Assembly: GCA_947177675.1 (NCBI GenBank)
Contig: CAMWVK010000132.1
Span: 1-5,511 of the forward strand
Source: an uncultured Mucispirillum sp.
Lineage (GTDB): Bacteria > Chrysiogenota > Deferribacteres > Deferribacterales > Mucispirillaceae
Reading direction: 5' to 3'
DNA length: 5,511 bases
Shown here one piece after another: positions 5,486 to 5,511 of the stretch. Within the stretch, counting starts at the first letter, position 1; the number at the start of each line of letters is the position of its first letter. Under the pieces are notes generated by a model that was not told the DNA's origin, made no database searches, and saw only the letters and a list, made by a program, of their open reading frames with translations. Position numbers and translations under genes: made by a program.

Positions 5486-5511
5486 TTGACATTGGTTTAT
5501 CAATATGTTAT
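5486..5511 (+). promoter_or_regulatory. Divergent promoter candidate cut by the right edge
   Basis: A perfect TTGACA at 5486-5491 is followed by 17 bases and then TAT at 5509-5511, where the window ends. This is the geometry of a sigma-70 promoter reading rightwards, so a + strand gene probably begins a short way beyond the edge. The -10 element is only half visible. Confidence 0.45.

Overview
The window is AT-rich bacterial DNA (about one third G+C by eye) with a compact, chromosomal style of gene packing. DksA, RlmH, RlmB and a full-length single-chain transketolase are all bacterial core functions. The low G+C, Gram-negative-type DksA and this gene set would fit a host-associated member of Deferribacterota such as Mucispirillum. 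That placement is a guess from memory of similar genomes, not something the sequence proves.

Left part (2-892, + strand): the 3' portion of a membrane-anchored calcineurin-like metallophosphoesterase. Its frame is open to the left edge of the window, so the gene starts outside.

Middle (893-1942): about 1.05 kb without a convincing gene. It holds a possible relic of a second phosphoesterase C-terminus (about 1076-1138), two direct copies of a 146-bp repeat (1160-1305 and 1377-1522; 5 differences) that each carry a perfect 12-bp inverted repeat, and a stretch rich in hairpins (1525-1736) with mutually exclusive pairings. Terminator-like hairpins follow at 1872-1930, where the two convergent transcription units meet.

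Right part (1943-5365, - strand): a tight four-gene cluster read from right to left, tkt > rlmB > rlmH > dksA. The gaps are 0, 3 and 9 nt, and each downstream gene takes its ribosome binding site from the end of the gene before it. A promoter candidate lies at 5422-5450. The cluster joins the non-oxidative pentose phosphate pathway (ribose-5-phosphate supply) to two 23S rRNA methyltransferases and a DksA-family RNA polymerase regulator, so it reads as a ribosome/growth-rate operon. A consensus TTGACA at 5486-5491 pointing the other way suggests a divergent gene just beyond the right edge.

I found no RNA genes, CRISPR array, intact transposase or evident novel system. The most notable items are the repeat pair and structured noncoding block, the in-frame tkt-TAA-TTG-rlmB junction, and the unusual residues in RlmH.
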